Positions 42,792 through 43,341 of a stretch of 43,341 nt of DNA are shown one piece after another. Below the pieces are notes generated by a model. It was not told the origin of the DNA. It saw nothing but the letters and a program-made list of their open reading frames with translations, and ran no database searches. Origin of the DNA: an uncultured Lachnotalea sp. (GTDB lineage: Bacteria > Bacillota > Clostridia > Lachnospirales > Lachnospiraceae); the NCBI GenBank assembly GCA_948470255.1, contig CAOKOS010000019.1, positions 1-43,341 of the forward strand, in the 5' to 3' direction. Made by a program: the position numbers and the translations under genes. Each line of letters opens with the position of its first letter. Within the stretch, counting starts at the first letter, position 1.

Positions 42792-43341
42792 ATGAAAGTA
42801 ATAGTAGCTAAAACTGCTGGTTTTTGCTTCGGTGTAAAGCGGGCAGTGGATACTGTATATGAGCAGTCAGAGAAAGAGATGGCCCTTCGCCCCATTTATA
42901 CCTACGGACCTATTATCCATAATGAAGAGGTGGTAAAAGATCTGGAGGAACGAGGCATTTGTGTATTGGGTGAAGAGAAAATGGAGGGAATCCGGGGGGG
43001 GACGGTTATTATACGTTCCCATGGCGTCAGCCGGCAAGTATATGAGCAGCTGGAGGGCCAGGGGTTCCAGGTGGTGGACGCCACCTGTCCATTTGTAAAA
43101 AAAATCCATCGCATTGTCCGGGAGGAGTCTGAAAAGGGGACGGCTATCGTCATTGTGGGAAACGCCAGCCATCCGGAAGTAAAAGGCATACAGGGGTGGT
43201 GTAAGGAAGAGGCTTATGTGGTGGAAACGCCGGAAGAAGCGGAGAAATTGAGGCTTCCGGGAGACACAAAGCTATGTATTGTGTCTCAGACGACATTTAA
43301 TTACAATAAATTTCAACTTCTTGTTGAAATAATATTAAAAA
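42792..43341 (+). CDS. ispH: 4-hydroxy-3-methylbut-2-enyl diphosphate reductase IspH (partial, 3' end missing)
   Basis: Last enzyme of the MEP isoprenoid pathway, reducing HMBPP to IPP and DMAPP with a [4Fe-4S] cluster. The first 183 codons are present. Visible are cluster ligands C12 (TAGFCFGVKRAVDTV) and C99 (VDATCPFV), and substrate-binding His43, His77 (RSHGVS) and His127; the third Cys lies beyond the window. ATG 42792 fits the family start; ATG 42780 in the same frame is an alternative. In many Clostridia ispH is fused to ribosomal protein S1, which cannot be judged here. Confidence 0.95.
   Translation, partial: MKVIVAKTAGFCFGVKRAVDTVYEQSEKEMALRPIYTYGPIIHNEEVVKDLEERGICVLGEEKMEGIRGGTVIIRSHGVSRQVYEQLEGQGFQVVDATCPFVKKIHRIVREESEKGTAIVIVGNASHPEVKGIQGWCKEEAYVVETPEEAEKLRLPGDTKLCIVSQTTFNYNKFQLLVEIILK

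Overview
The window is a gene-dense, moderately GC-rich stretch from the chromosome of an anaerobic Firmicute, most likely a member of the Lachnospiraceae (Clostridia). This rests on the rnc-smc-ftsY order, short FtsY without an acidic extension, strong AGGAGG ribosome sites with frequent GTG/TTG starts, the oxygen-independent (cbi) route to B12, a sodium-pumping decarboxylase cluster, and DUF5685 and DUF6612-like proteins. No rRNA, tRNA, CRISPR, insertion sequence or phage gene was seen. Almost all genes are on the + strand; only cbiK is on the - strand.

Layout: (1) 1-6896, core genes: plsX-acpP for phospholipid and fatty acid synthesis, flanked on both sides by copies of a palindromic intergenic repeat, then rnc, smc and ftsY. 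(2) 6971-11108: an ACT-domain threonine ammonia-lyase, the hflK/hflC membrane pair, and a DUF2971 protein. (3) 11156-27472: a tightly packed run of 17 corrinoid genes (cbiD, cbiL, cbiF, cbiG, cbiH, a cbiJ-cbiE-cbiT triple fusion, cbiA, cobT, cobU, cobS, a mini cobU-like gene, cobC, cbiB, cobD, cbiP, cobO-type adenosyltransferase, cbiC). With the separate cobaltochelatase cbiK (29057-29839, minus strand) these cover the anaerobic route from sirohydrochlorin to cobalamin. Uroporphyrinogen methylation, lower-ligand synthesis and cobalt import are not in the window. (4) 27572-32941: a Met-rich lipoprotein, cbiK in convergent orientation sharing a two-way terminator, a D-Ala-D-Ala carboxypeptidase, and a translationally coupled DUF5685/J-domain pair. 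(5) 33232-38132: a biotin-dependent sodium-pump decarboxylase operon with a strong promoter, which encodes two different carboxyltransferases. (6) 38258-43341: an M16 zinc peptidase, a DUF362 protein with a Cys-rich tail, a BaiN/HI0933-type flavoprotein, cmk, and the first 183 codons of ispH, which runs off the end.

The most interesting items are the DUF5685 protein, whose two acidic motifs resemble those of squalene/phytoene synthases and which is coupled to a J-domain protein with a Cys-rich tail; the decarboxylase operon that combines 12S-like and 5S-like carboxyltransferases around one biotin carrier and one Na+ pump; the split features of two CobU-like proteins; the lack of a visible cobalamin riboswitch before a 16-kb B12 operon; and structured intergenic repeats and hairpins. 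All family calls were made by reading translated sequences, without database searches.
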